Assembly: GCF_902705855.1 (NCBI RefSeq)
Contig: NZ_CACSIJ010000016.1
Span: forward strand, 49,523-98,389
Direction: 5' to 3'
DNA: 48,867 nt
Source of the DNA: Zhongshania aliphaticivorans
GTDB taxonomy: Bacteria; Pseudomonadota; Gammaproteobacteria; Pseudomonadales; Spongiibacteraceae
How positions within the stretch are numbered: the first letter of the stretch is position 1; every line of letters begins with the position of its first letter. The position numbers and the translations under genes are program-made. Shown piece by piece: positions 8,523-17,064 of the stretch. Under the pieces are notes generated by a model. It saw nothing but the letters and a program-made list of their open reading frames with translations. It did not search any database and was not told the origin of the DNA.

Positions 8523-11500
8523 ATGCTGCTTTCTGATACGGCGATAAAGCGGCCAGTCTTTGCGACAGTTATAAGCTTACTCCTCGTTGCCTTTGGTCTA
8601 CTCGCCTTTGAGCGCCTACCGCTGCGCGAATACCCCGACATCGACCCGCCTATCGTTTCCATTCGAACGGTATACGTTGGCGCATCTGCCGAGGTCGTTG
8701 AATCCCGCGTCACCCAAATTATTGAAGACCGCATCGCCGGTATTGAGGGCATCAAAACTATAGATTCAAGTAGCCGTGACGGCTTCTCCTCTATCAATAT
8801 CGAATTCAAATTGTCGCGAGATATTGATGCCGCCGCCAATGACGTGCGTGACAGAGTATCTGGCGCACTGGCCGACCTACCCGAAGAAGCTGACCCGCCA
8901 GAGGTGCAAAAGACCGACGCCGACGAACAGGTGATCATGTGGCTCAACTTAACCTCTGAAAACAGCAGCATATTGGCGCTTGCTGACTACGCCCAACGTT
9001 ATATTGTTGATCGCTTTGCCGTTATCGACGGCGTCGCGCGGGTACGAATTAGCGGCGGGCCAGAATACGCCATGCGTATTTGGCTAAACCGCGAGTCACT
9101 GGCGGCCCGCCAACTCACCGTGGGCGATATTGAAAATGCCCTGCGCCGCGAAAACGTCGAGCTGCCCGCCGGCACATTAAAATCGCTGGACCGCGACTTT
9201 GTCGTCAAAATTAATCGCCACTATCTCAGCCCCACCGACTTTGAAGGCTTGGTGGTAAAACGCGATGAACAGGGCTACCTAACCAGACTAAGCGATGTTG
9301 CAAGAGTTGAATTAGGCGCAGCGGAATATCGCCAGTCGTTTCAAGGCAACGGCGTTCCCATGGTCGGTATCGGCATCGTAAAACAAAGCGTGTCCAATAC
9401 CCTTGCGGTGGCGGAGGCAGTTCACGCCGAGGCTGAAAAGGTACGTAAATCATTACCCGATGGCATCCAACTTCACTCCAGCTTTGACAGCTCAGTATTT
9501 ATCGACCGCGCCATATCCGAGGTGTACAGCACGCTCTTTATTGCCGCTGGGTTGGTGGTGCTGGTTATATTTTTATTCTTAGGCGACTTCCGTGCCATGC
9601 TGGTTCCCGCCATTACCGTGCCGGTATCGCTCATCGCCACCTTCACCGTACTTTACGCGCTTGGTTACACGGTCAATCTACTCACACTGCTCGCCCTCGT
9701 TCTCGCCATTGGGCTCGTGGTAGACGACAGTATTGTGGTATTAGAAAACGTTCACCGCCGTTTATTGAGTGGCGAACCGCCACTCGTGGCCGCCTATCGC
9801 GGCAGCCGCCAAGTCGGCTTTGCCGTCATCGCAACGACGGCGGTCTTGGTTGCTGTGTTTATACCCATTAGCTTTTTAGATGGCGATGTTGGCCGCCTAT
9901 TCGGTGAGTTTGCCGTTGCAATGGCGGTGGCGGTAATGTTCTCTAGCATTGTCGCTCTCACCCTGTCGCCGGTTATATGTTCAAAGGTACTTAACCGCGA
10001 CGCCATGCACGGCGGTCTCGCCAACTTTGTGGAAGGCCTGCTCCACCGCATGGAAACCCGCTACGGCAAATTGCTGGCCGGCAGCATGAAGCACCCAATC
10101 ATCGCCGCTCTTGCGCTTGCGTTAACTATCGGTTCATGCGTATTTTTCTTACAAAAAGTGCCCGCTGAATTTGCCCCAAAAGAAGATCGGGGCGTGGTAT
10201 TCATGATTATTCGCGGCCCCGAAGGCGCCTCTTATAATTACGTCACCCGCCAGCTCGCTGAAATAGAAAAACGGCTGATGCCAATGGTAGACGCCGGCAT
10301 TATCCACCGCCTTTTGCTGCGCGCCCCAGGCGGCCGCGGCGGCGCTGATGTCTACAATGAAGCTGTGGGTATATTAGTTCTAAAGCCTTGGGGTGAACGC
10401 CAGCCAGTCGCAGGGGTCGTCGGCGAAATACGGCAGCGTTTAGCTGGCTTCACCGGCCTAAGTGTTTTTCCTATTACTCCGCAATCGCTGGGCGGTGGTT
10501 TCACCAAACCACTGGAGTTTGTACTTGGCGGCAGTAATTATGAAGAACTTGCCCAATGGTCTGAGCAGCTGATTAAAGAAGCCAAAACCAACCCAGGCTT
10601 ATTAGGCATCGACAGCGACTTTCGCCAAACCAAGCCCCAACTTGCTGTGACTATTAATCGCGACCGTGCTGCCACCCTCGGGGTGGACGCCAGTGAAATT
10701 AACCGCAGCCTAGAAACACTGTTAGGCTCGCGACGGGTCACTACATTTATGATGGCTGGCGAAGAGTATGACGTTATCGTAGAGGGCGAACCCGACTCCC
10801 AACACAGCCCCGAAGATCTGAGCAATATATACGTGCGCTCAGCCACCACGGGGAATCTTATCCCCCTTGGAAACCTCGTTAGCTTGCAAGAGCGCGGCGA
10901 TGCCGCGGTGCTCAACCGCTACAATCGTGTGCGCGCCATTACCATAGACGCCAACCTCGCCAATGGTTATTCATTAGGTGAAGCTCTTGCCTATATGGAG
11001 AATATCGCGACAGAGATGTTTCCTAACGCAACCATAGACTTCAAGGGCGAGTCGCTGGATTACCGCGAGGCAGGCTACTCGGTGTATTTCACTTTCGCAC
11101 TAGCGCTACTGGTGGTTTACCTTGTGCTTGCCGCGCAATTTGAAAGCTTTATTCACCCCTTTATCATTTTACTTAGCGTTCCCTTGGCCATTTCCGGTGC
11201 ACTAATTGGTCTTTACCTCGCTGGACAAAGCCTGAATATTTACAGTCAAATTGCGCTGATTATGCTGGTGGGGCTTGCCGCCAAAAATGGCATTTTACTG
11301 GTGGAGTTTGCCAACCAACTGCGCGATCAAGGCTTAGCGTTCGAGGAGGCCATTTTACAGTCGGCTCGCCAACGCCTGCGCCCCATTGCCATGACGGCCA
11401 TCACCACCATCATGGGCGCTGTGCCGCTGCTGCTATCATCAGGCCCAGGCAGCGAGTCGCGCTATGTTATCGGGATTGTTGTTGTATTTGGTGTTAGCTC

Positions 11501-11633
11501 GGCAACAATACTGACGCTGTTTGTTATACCTATGGCCTATCGTCTGCTAGCCAAAGGTAGCAAATCCCCGCACACAGTATCTCGGCAATTAGAGGCTCAA
11601 CTGGCGCTGCATGAGGACAAAGAGCAAAACTAG
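8523..11633 (+). CDS. RND efflux pump inner-membrane permease (HAE1 type)
   Basis: A 1036-residue protein, the standard length, with 12 expected membrane helices and two large periplasmic loops. It uses proton motive force to export compounds, often drugs or dyes. The N-terminus TAIKRPVFATVISLLL is typical of HAE1. The proton-relay aspartates lie in GLVVDDSIVVLENVHR near residue 401. The second half carries AAKNGILLVEFANQLRDQG. It follows the adaptor with a 3-bp gap, so the two form an operon. No TolC-like outer-membrane gene is near, so a shared channel elsewhere is likely. The MexK/MdtB-like branch is possible, but the substrate cannot be told. Confidence 0.95.
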   Translation: MLLSDTAIKRPVFATVISLLLVAFGLLAFERLPLREYPDIDPPIVSIRTVYVGASAEVVESRVTQIIEDRIAGIEGIKTIDSSSRDGFSSINIEFKLSRDIDAAANDVRDRVSGALADLPEEADPPEVQKTDADEQVIMWLNLTSENSSILALADYAQRYIVDRFAVIDGVARVRISGGPEYAMRIWLNRESLAARQLTVGDIENALRRENVELPAGTLKSLDRDFVVKINRHYLSPTDFEGLVVKRDEQGYLTRLSDVARVELGAAEYRQSFQGNGVPMVGIGIVKQSVSNTLAVAEAVHAEAEKVRKSLPDGIQLHSSFDSSVFIDRAISEVYSTLFIAAGLVVLVIFLFLGDFRAMLVPAITVPVSLIATFTVLYALGYTVNLLTLLALVLAIGLVVDDSIVVLENVHRRLLSGEPPLVAAYRGSRQVGFAVIATTAVLVAVFIPISFLDGDVGRLFGEFAVAMAVAVMFSSIVALTLSPVICSKVLNRDAMHGGLANFVEGLLHRMETRYGKLLAGSMKHPIIAALALALTIGSCVFFLQKVPAEFAPKEDRGVVFMIIRGPEGASYNYVTRQLAEIEKRLMPMVDAGIIHRLLLRAPGGRGGADVYNEAVGILVLKPWGERQPVAGVVGEIRQRLAGFTGLSVFPITPQSLGGGFTKPLEFVLGGSNYEELAQWSEQLIKEAKTNPGLLGIDSDFRQTKPQLAVTINRDRAATLGVDASEINRSLETLLGSRRVTTFMMAGEEYDVIVEGEPDSQHSPEDLSNIYVRSATTGNLIPLGNLVSLQERGDAAVLNRYNRVRAITIDANLANGYSLGEALAYMENIATEMFPNATIDFKGESLDYREAGYSVYFTFALALLVVYLVLAAQFESFIHPFIILLSVPLAISGALIGLYLAGQSLNIYSQIALIMLVGLAAKNGILLVEFANQLRDQGLAFEEAILQSARQRLRPIAMTAITTIMGAVPLLLSSGPGSESRYVIGIVVVFGVSSATILTLFVIPMAYRLLAKGSKSPHTVSRQLEAQLALHEDKEQN

Positions 11634-11663
11634 AGGGGAATGACAATACAGTGGATATAAATG

Positions 11664-11700
11664 GCGGCAAACTATTCAACTCATTCGATAGTTTTGCCGC
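11664..11700. terminator. Convergent hairpin between RND permease and small secreted protein
   Basis: GCGGCAAACTAT and ATAGTTTTGCCGC pair with one bulged base around a 12-nt loop, between converging genes. It may end both transcripts. Confidence 0.5.
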
Positions 11701-11725
11701 TAGTGTTGATTAGCTAAAACGAGTC

Positions 11726-12091
11726 TTATAAAGGCACGACAACAAATGGAATTGGCAGCGCTCCGCCTAAGGACGGCGTTAATATTGTGCCCCCACCAAG
11801 AAGAAAATCTGGCAAGCCCGCAGGGTCACTACTAAGCACACCAAGAATAGGAACAACTTCCATCACCAAGGGCAAGCCGGTACCTGTGCCAATATTAATC
11901 AGCGTTTCTGGGTTACCCAATAAAGAGGTGCCTAGGGACGTTATCGATGCCAGCTGATCCCCCCCTGGTAAACCGCCGCCTAATATGTCACCCAAAACGG
12001 GGATGCCAGCGAGGCCTGGAACTTGGGCATGCGACACAGCAGAGAAACAAAGCAGTGCGCCAGCGAAAATACCGAGCGTTTTTATTTTCAT
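11726..12091 (-). CDS. Small secreted Gly/Leu/Pro-rich protein, unknown function
   Basis: A 121-residue precursor. I prefer ATG 12091, which has GAGGA upstream; an upstream in-frame start at 12112 would add seven acidic residues before the signal. The signal peptide (MKIKTLGIFAGALLCFSAVS then AHA-Q) predicts a mature chain of about 100 residues. The mature part is almost free of charged residues and rich in Gly, Leu and Pro, with repeated GGG and LGG turns. It does not resemble a known enzyme. It could be an outer-surface or matrix protein. It is monocistronic, converging with the RND operon, with no related neighbour. Confidence 0.65.
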   Translation of the reverse strand: MKIKTLGIFAGALLCFSAVSHAQVPGLAGIPVLGDILGGGLPGGDQLASITSLGTSLLGNPETLINIGTGTGLPLVMEVVPILGVLSSDPAGLPDFLLGGGTILTPSLGGALPIPFVVVPL

Positions 12092-12265
12092 AAATTCATC
12101 CTCATCAATCAAAGTCCGCCTTTAGCAGCAGCGGAAACTATCATTATGTGAAACAACTATAGAGTAATTTCAAAGGATGACAATAAAACAATCGGCATTA
12201 GGTATCCGTGATCTAATGCTCACCAAATAAAATAAAAACCAAACCTAAAACTCACTTTTCTAAAA

Positions 12266-13351
12266 CTACCAAGACCGCATACGACCTGCTGCTGGTGCAA
12301 TTTCGGCCCCATTCAGATCAAGAACACATACGTCTTTAAACAAACGGTGCGCAGCGGTGTGTTCAGTCAAGGCATCTGCGGCCAGTAAGATAGCCGCCGC
12401 AGTCCACGTTGGGCGCTCGTCTGGCCAGAGCACGTCGTCTACAAATTGGTAGCCAGTCCAATATTCACCGCTGGCTTCTCGCCACTGGTGCAACCAGCTA
12501 TAAACCATCACCGCGCGGGCATGATCGCCCGCCGCCAGTAATGCCATCGTTAACTCGCAGGACTCCGCCACCGTCACCCACGGCTGGTCAGACACACAGC
12601 GACAACCCAAGCCCTGTTCAACAAAATCATCCCAGCGCTTTTGCAAGTGCGCGCTCGCTTTTGCCGTAGGAACCACACCCGTTAATACGGGATAAAACCA
12701 GTCCATAGAATAGCGGGATTTGCTTTCCCAGGTACGATCAAAACGCTCAGGCTTATTACGTAAGGCCTCACCCAATGCGGTACGGGCGTCCCGCCAATCA
12801 ACGCGTGGATCGCCGAGCACAACGGAAATATTTACCGCACACTCAAGGCTTTTATAAATTGATGAGCAACCCGTAATCAAGGCATCCGTCATCGGCTGCC
12901 CCTGTGCATTCACTGCCCAGTTTATGTCGCCGTGGCGAGACTGCTGCGCCAACACAAAACTGATTGCACGCCGAACGCAGGACCACATCTCTTGCAGGAA
13001 GACTTTGTTCTGGGTAATTAAGTAGTGATGCCAAACACCCGTCGCAATGTAAGCAACGAAATTAGTTTCACGACGTTCTCGGTTGTCCACTTCACCGGCT
13101 CGATACGCTGCCCACCAACTTCCATCTTCGAGCTGGGCGTTTTTAAGCCAGCGGTAGGCATTTTCTGCCGCGCGGTATTCGCCGCCAATACTCAAGCCCA
13201 TTGCCGATTCAACATGATCCCAAGGGTCGCAGTGACCGCCGTCAAACCAAGGAATACTGCCATCAGCCTGCTGGGCCCGTAATAAAAACTCCACTGTCGG
13301 CCGAAAAAACTCTTGCGGAAATAGGCCCTTACTTAAAAATAGCCCGCTCAT
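12266..13351 (-). CDS. Alpha/alpha-toroid-like protein (often labelled prenyltransferase or glycosidase-like)
   Basis: A 361-residue soluble protein. It contains repeated toroid-type helix pairs with motifs such as AQQADGSIPWFDGGHCDPWDH, AQLEDGSWWAAY and GEYWTGYQFVDDVLWPDE, as in six-hairpin glycosidases and terpene-cyclase/prenyltransferase folds. Several Asp/Trp-rich turns could form an active site, but I see no diagnostic motif that settles the reaction. The start ATG overlaps the stop of the upstream methyltransferase by 4 nt (ATGA), so they are translationally coupled. The company of a methyltransferase and a GT4 glycosyltransferase suggests a role in surface glycan synthesis or trimming. 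Substrate and activity are inference only. Confidence 0.6.
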   Translation of the reverse strand: MSGLFLSKGLFPQEFFRPTVEFLLRAQQADGSIPWFDGGHCDPWDHVESAMGLSIGGEYRAAENAYRWLKNAQLEDGSWWAAYRAGEVDNRERRETNFVAYIATGVWHHYLITQNKVFLQEMWSCVRRAISFVLAQQSRHGDINWAVNAQGQPMTDALITGCSSIYKSLECAVNISVVLGDPRVDWRDARTALGEALRNKPERFDRTWESKSRYSMDWFYPVLTGVVPTAKASAHLQKRWDDFVEQGLGCRCVSDQPWVTVAESCELTMALLAAGDHARAVMVYSWLHQWREASGEYWTGYQFVDDVLWPDERPTWTAAAILLAADALTEHTAAHRLFKDVCVLDLNGAEIAPAAGRMRSW

Positions 13352-14064
13352 GCCGCCTCCGCCTTTTCAAAATACATAACAACAGACTTACCCAGCACCG
13401 GATTTAGACCTGCTTCTAAGGTTCTGGTAAACAGTGGCTTATCCATCAAATCCCATACTAAAAAGCGGTGGTACTGCTTAATTATGGGATTAGAGTCCTG
13501 ATTTTTCCAAAACGCGCATTTCAACCACCAATAGGGAGAATGCAAGGCATGTGCCCAGTGACGCCGATAAAAGCGGAAGCCCAAGCCCTGAATTTGTTTC
13601 CGTAATTCGCTGGCTTTAAATATACGCAGATGCCCACCCTCGACCTTGTGATAAGCCTCACTTAAGGCCCAGCATATTTTTTCTGGCCATGCTCTAGGTA
13701 CACTGGCGCAGAATAAGCCGCCAGGTTTTAACACCCGCTCTATTTCTTTTAATACCGCATGGTAGTCAGGGATATGCTCTAAGACTTCTGAACAGATGAT
13801 TTTGTCGAAGGTATTGTCTGCAAAGGGCAGCTGCATGGCGTCGCCATTGGCAAGGCCAAAAGCTTTATCGTCGTGCGTATCAACACAAAAATCAGCGAAT
13901 CGACTTTGCGCGGTTTGCAAATCACGCAAACACAGATCAACACCAATCGCCGTTACATCTGCCTCAACATAGGCAGAAATCACATGGCGACCTTCACCGC
14001 AGCCTAAATCTAGAATTTTATCGCCAGCATTCAGTTGGAAATGACGAAAATCAACTGTTTTCAC
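13348..14064 (-). CDS. Class I SAM-dependent methyltransferase
   Basis: A 238-residue cytoplasmic protein. Motif I is ILDLGCGEGRHVI (about 18-30). The acidic end of the second strand is IGVDLCLRD. Motif post-I/II is DNTFDKIICSEVLEHIPD, followed by RVLKPGGLFCASVP. This is the UbiE/Methyltransf_11 layout. The C-terminal 80 residues, Trp- and His-rich, are likely the acceptor domain. The start overlaps the end of the GT4 gene by 14 nt and the end overlaps the toroid gene by 4 nt, so the three form one tight operon. The acceptor is probably a sugar or lipid-linked intermediate (inference). Confidence 0.85.
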   Translation of the reverse strand: MKTVDFRHFQLNAGDKILDLGCGEGRHVISAYVEADVTAIGVDLCLRDLQTAQSRFADFCVDTHDDKAFGLANGDAMQLPFADNTFDKIICSEVLEHIPDYHAVLKEIERVLKPGGLFCASVPRAWPEKICWALSEAYHKVEGGHLRIFKASELRKQIQGLGFRFYRRHWAHALHSPYWWLKCAFWKNQDSNPIIKQYHRFLVWDLMDKPLFTRTLEAGLNPVLGKSVVMYFEKAEAA

Positions 14065-15373
14065 GTTGTATCACCTGCCAGTAGTAATTCGTCATTTGTT
14101 GCGCTGCGCGTGTCCAACAGAACAATTCTTCAATACGTTTGCGCCCCGCCGTCGCCAGTTCATCACGCCATGCGGGTGATGCCAACAAGGTTTCTAACAC
14201 CTCTGCAATGGCCTGACTATTACGAACCGGCACTTGAATCGCCGCGTCACCAACCACTTCCGGCAAGGCGCCACCGTCGGTGGAAATTAATGCGGTGCCG
14301 CAGGCCATAGCCTCACCCGCAGGCAAACCAAAACCTTCGTAAATAGAAGGCACCACCACCACCGAGGCTTCGTTGTAGTACTTCACCAAGTCTTCTGTAC
14401 TGATGCCACTAACGGCGCGGATATGTTTGCTAAGACCTAGGTCGCGAATTAGCTGCCCACTTTCGCCATCTTCTTTGGGCGTACCGACAAGTAATAATTC
14501 AAGGTCTGGATAATTAGGCACCACTGCTGCCACAGCTTCTAATAAATAACGCATACCTTTCAGTGGCTGATCCGACGACACGGTAGCCATAATACGGTTT
14601 GGATTTTTTACGACATTGTCCAAAGGCTTAAATTCTTCGGTGTCGATACCGCAATGCACCAAGCTAATACCCGCTGGCTGAATATCAAACGCAGCGGCGA
14701 TATCCATTCTGGATCGCTCAGACACTGTCACCACATGATGCAGCTCACGGGCAACCTTGCGCTGCATGATTAAAAAACTGTGCCAGCGACGAATAAATAG
14801 TCGTTCAGTCCAGCTTTTAGCCGCATTCAAGGCAATGCTCAAATCACTAGTTATCGGGTGATGAATAGTTGTGACCAGTGGAAAGCCCTGCTTTTGCAGC
14901 TTGAGCATGCCGTAACTCAGGCATTGATTGTCGTGGATAATATCGTAATGACGGCCGTTCTTTTTCAGGTATTTGAGCACTCGCCGCCCAAAACAATAGG
15001 GCTCAGAAAATGCCCCAGTTAATTTACCTGTCCACTCATAAATGTTGGTTAGGGAAGTAAGATGATGCGGGCGAATCGAACTTAAGCCCGTCTCAAATAA
15101 ATTCATCCCCGGCATTTTGATCAAGTTAACCCGCGAATCAAGGTGCGGATAGGGCTGCCCTGAAATCACATCTACTTGATGACCGGCCTCTACCAAGGCC
15201 TTGCTTAAATACTTGAGGTAAATTCCCTGACCGCCGCCATAGGGCGCACTACGGTAACCTAATAAACACACTTTTAGTGCACGCCTAGGTTCTGCGTTAC
15301 GCAATGGAGTAACACTAGCCTTAATTGGCTGAAGGGGGGACGGGCTCGCAATAGCTGCTGGATCTGAGGACAT
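14051..15373 (-). CDS. Family 4 glycosyltransferase (GT-B)
   Basis: A 440-residue protein. An N-terminal low-complexity tail of about 30 residues precedes the Rossmann half (KVCLLGYRSAPYGGGQGIYLKYL). The C-terminal half carries the GT4 donor site: LLVGTPKEDG, then VVPSIYEGFGLPAGEAMACG with the E-x7-E pair near 345-353. It transfers a sugar from a nucleotide donor. No membrane segment is seen. The first gene of a three-gene overlapping set, it probably acts on lipopolysaccharide or exopolysaccharide. In Pseudomonas, glnE-ilvE are followed by LPS-core genes, which supports this place. The annotated ATG lacks a clear Shine-Dalgarno. A triple 15-bp repeat lies 12 bp upstream. Confidence 0.88.
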   Translation of the reverse strand: MSSDPAAIASPSPLQPIKASVTPLRNAEPRRALKVCLLGYRSAPYGGGQGIYLKYLSKALVEAGHQVDVISGQPYPHLDSRVNLIKMPGMNLFETGLSSIRPHHLTSLTNIYEWTGKLTGAFSEPYCFGRRVLKYLKKNGRHYDIIHDNQCLSYGMLKLQKQGFPLVTTIHHPITSDLSIALNAAKSWTERLFIRRWHSFLIMQRKVARELHHVVTVSERSRMDIAAAFDIQPAGISLVHCGIDTEEFKPLDNVVKNPNRIMATVSSDQPLKGMRYLLEAVAAVVPNYPDLELLLVGTPKEDGESGQLIRDLGLSKHIRAVSGISTEDLVKYYNEASVVVVPSIYEGFGLPAGEAMACGTALISTDGGALPEVVGDAAIQVPVRNSQAIAEVLETLLASPAWRDELATAGRKRIEELFCWTRAAQQMTNYYWQVIQRENS

Positions 15374-15384
15374 AAAACGGAGTC

Positions 15385-15429
15385 ACTATTATTCGGATTA
15401 CTGTTATTCGGATAACTATTATTTAAATA
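15385..15429. repeat. Three tandem imperfect 15-bp repeats in GT4 leader
   Basis: The units are ACTATTATTCGGATT, ACTGTTATTCGGATA and ACTATTATTTAAATA, directly adjacent. The first two differ at two positions. The array ends 12 bp before the GT4 start codon, in its promoter or leader. It could be an array of protein sites or a slippage-prone tract. Confidence 0.7.
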
Positions 15430-15671
15430 TAGCACCGAGGGATTCTCCTCTGCTTGGAAACCCGCTGAGGTTACCAAGGTCATACCACACGCACTTTTTA
15501 CAGCCGCGAAGCACAAAAAAGATGAATACCGTCTTACTAAGTAACAGGATTCTAACCACGAGGTGAGCATAAATCCACCAACGATGTCTGACCAAGCCCT
15601 GATCTAGCATTAAGACTTTGTCATGTTAAACTCGCCAAGGCCCGCAACCAGCCCAAGAGAATAAGACCCAC

Positions 15672-16061
15672 ATGCGTACACACGCCATTTTTTGCACGTT
15701 ATTCAGTCTAACAATAGCGCTTACCGCCAGCTGTGCCAGCCGACCAAGCCAGCAAAAACCCGTCGGCAAATTTGAAACAACTATAAAAGCCGGAGATATT
15801 CGCCTTTTCAGCTACAGCCAACCCCTATTCCGCGAAAAAGCCCGCCCGATTACCGCTAGAAACAGACAAGAGGATGGCACTGGCAAACCACGGGAAGACA
15901 GCGAGTCGCAACTAAAACGAACCCTGCACGACCTAGAGCTAGATCCACGACTGCAAGAATACTGTCCTGCAGGACATATAGTGATAGACCAATATGCAGT
16001 ATTAAATGATGTGGTGATTCGTGGAGAATGCAAATACGGCAAGGAACAAGCCATTAAATAA
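15672..16061 (+). CDS. Small lipoprotein, unknown function
   Basis: A 129-residue precursor. The signal ends in the lipobox LTASC (Cys about 21), predicting an outer- or inner-membrane lipoprotein. The mature chain is hydrophilic and basic in the middle, with Gln- and Arg-rich stretches. The C-terminal third holds two cysteines (EYCPAGH and RGECKYG), which may form a disulphide in the periplasm. I recognise no domain. It is a single gene, converging with ilvE across a shared hairpin terminator. The promoter is not clear. Confidence 0.7.
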   Translation: MRTHAIFCTLFSLTIALTASCASRPSQQKPVGKFETTIKAGDIRLFSYSQPLFREKARPITARNRQEDGTGKPREDSESQLKRTLHDLELDPRLQEYCPAGHIVIDQYAVLNDVVIRGECKYGKEQAIK

Positions 16062-16093
16062 ACGCCGCAGCAAGAACTGCTACGGCGTTTTAA
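16060..16093. terminator. Bidirectional terminator between small lipoprotein and ilvE
   Basis: AACGCCG-C-AGCA / TGCT-A-CGGCGTT forms a hairpin with an AGAAC loop, flanked by AA and TTTTA. It sits between converging genes. Confidence 0.75.
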
Positions 16094-16101
16094 AGAGGAT
16101 C

Positions 16102-17028
16102 TTAGCTAACAGGCGTTAGCCATTCAGGAAACTCTTCACGGCGACCTTTAACTTGGTCGAAATACATATTTTGCAGCAAGTTAGTTACTGGGCCACGCGA
16201 ACCTGAGCCAATTTTCCGGCCATCTAGTTCACGAATCGGCAGTACTTCAGCCGCCGTACCAGTAAAGAAGGCCTCGTCAGCCACATAAACTTCATCGCGG
16301 GTAATACGCTTCTCTTCCACTTTCAAGCCAAGCTCGTTGGCAAATTCGAAAATGGTGTTACGTGTAATACCGTCTAAGCAGCTTGTTAGCTCTGGGGTGT
16401 ACAGCTTGCCATTGCGAACAATAAAGACGTTCTCGCCACTACCTTCCGCAACATAGCCTTCGTTATCTAACAGCAGGGCTTCTTCGCAGCCGCTATCCAG
16501 CGCCTCACGTAATGCCAACATCGAGTTGATGTAGTGGCCGTTAGCCTTGGCTTTACACATAGAGATATTAACGTGATGGCGCGTATAGGACGAGCAACGC
16601 ACTTTAATGCCGTTGTCGCGGGCGTCAGGGCTCATATAGCTCGGCCAATCCCACGCGGCAACAATCACATGCATTTTAAGGTTGTCGGCACGCAGGCCCA
16701 TACCTTCTGAGCCGTAAAAGCACATGGGGCGCAAATAGGCTTCTTCTAAGCCATTTTCGCGTACTACCGCGCGCTGTGCTTCGTTAACCTGCTCTTTGGT
16801 CACGCTCATTTCCATACGCATAATATGCGCAGACCGGAATAAACGGTCTGTATGCTCTTGCATACGGAAAATACAGGTGCCACGGTCGTTTGTTTTGTAT
16901 GCGCGAACGCCTTCAAACACACCCATACCGTAGTGCAGTGTATGAGTTAAAACGTGAACCCGCGCGTCGCGCCAAGGCACCATTTCACCATCAAACCAAA
17001 TCAGGCCGTCACGATCAGCCATAGACAT
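16102..17028 (-). CDS. ilvE: Branched-chain amino acid aminotransferase
   Basis: A 308-residue PLP enzyme, class IV, normal length. It moves amino groups between glutamate and the keto acids of leucine, isoleucine and valine. Signatures seen: WFDGEMVPWRDARVHVLTH at the N-terminus, LHYGMGVFEGVRAY, the PLP lysine region CKAKANGHYINSMLALREA, and EGSGENVFIV. An upstream GAGGAG supports ATG 17028; ATG 17022 is also possible. It is 36 bp downstream of glnE and likely cotranscribed, the same order as in Pseudomonas. Confidence 0.96.
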   Translation of the reverse strand: MSMADRDGLIWFDGEMVPWRDARVHVLTHTLHYGMGVFEGVRAYKTNDRGTCIFRMQEHTDRLFRSAHIMRMEMSVTKEQVNEAQRAVVRENGLEEAYLRPMCFYGSEGMGLRADNLKMHVIVAAWDWPSYMSPDARDNGIKVRCSSYTRHHVNISMCKAKANGHYINSMLALREALDSGCEEALLLDNEGYVAEGSGENVFIVRNGKLYTPELTSCLDGITRNTIFEFANELGLKVEEKRITRDEVYVADEAFFTGTAAEVLPIRELDGRKIGSGSRGPVTNLLQNMYFDQVKGRREEFPEWLTPVS

Positions 17029-17064
17029 CGTGTGTTACTCCTCAACAAATTCAGGCAAATACCA

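Noticed and set aside
8516-8971. 151-codon minus-strand frame opposite the RND permease
   Set aside because: Lies wholly over conserved RND coding sequence, Ser/Arg-rich as expected of an antisense shadow.
15274-15570. Minus-strand frame upstream of the GT4 gene with a repeated Pro-Asn-Asn-Ser motif
   Set aside because: It overlaps the GT4 start out of phase; the peptide repeat is just the 15-bp DNA repeat read in one frame.
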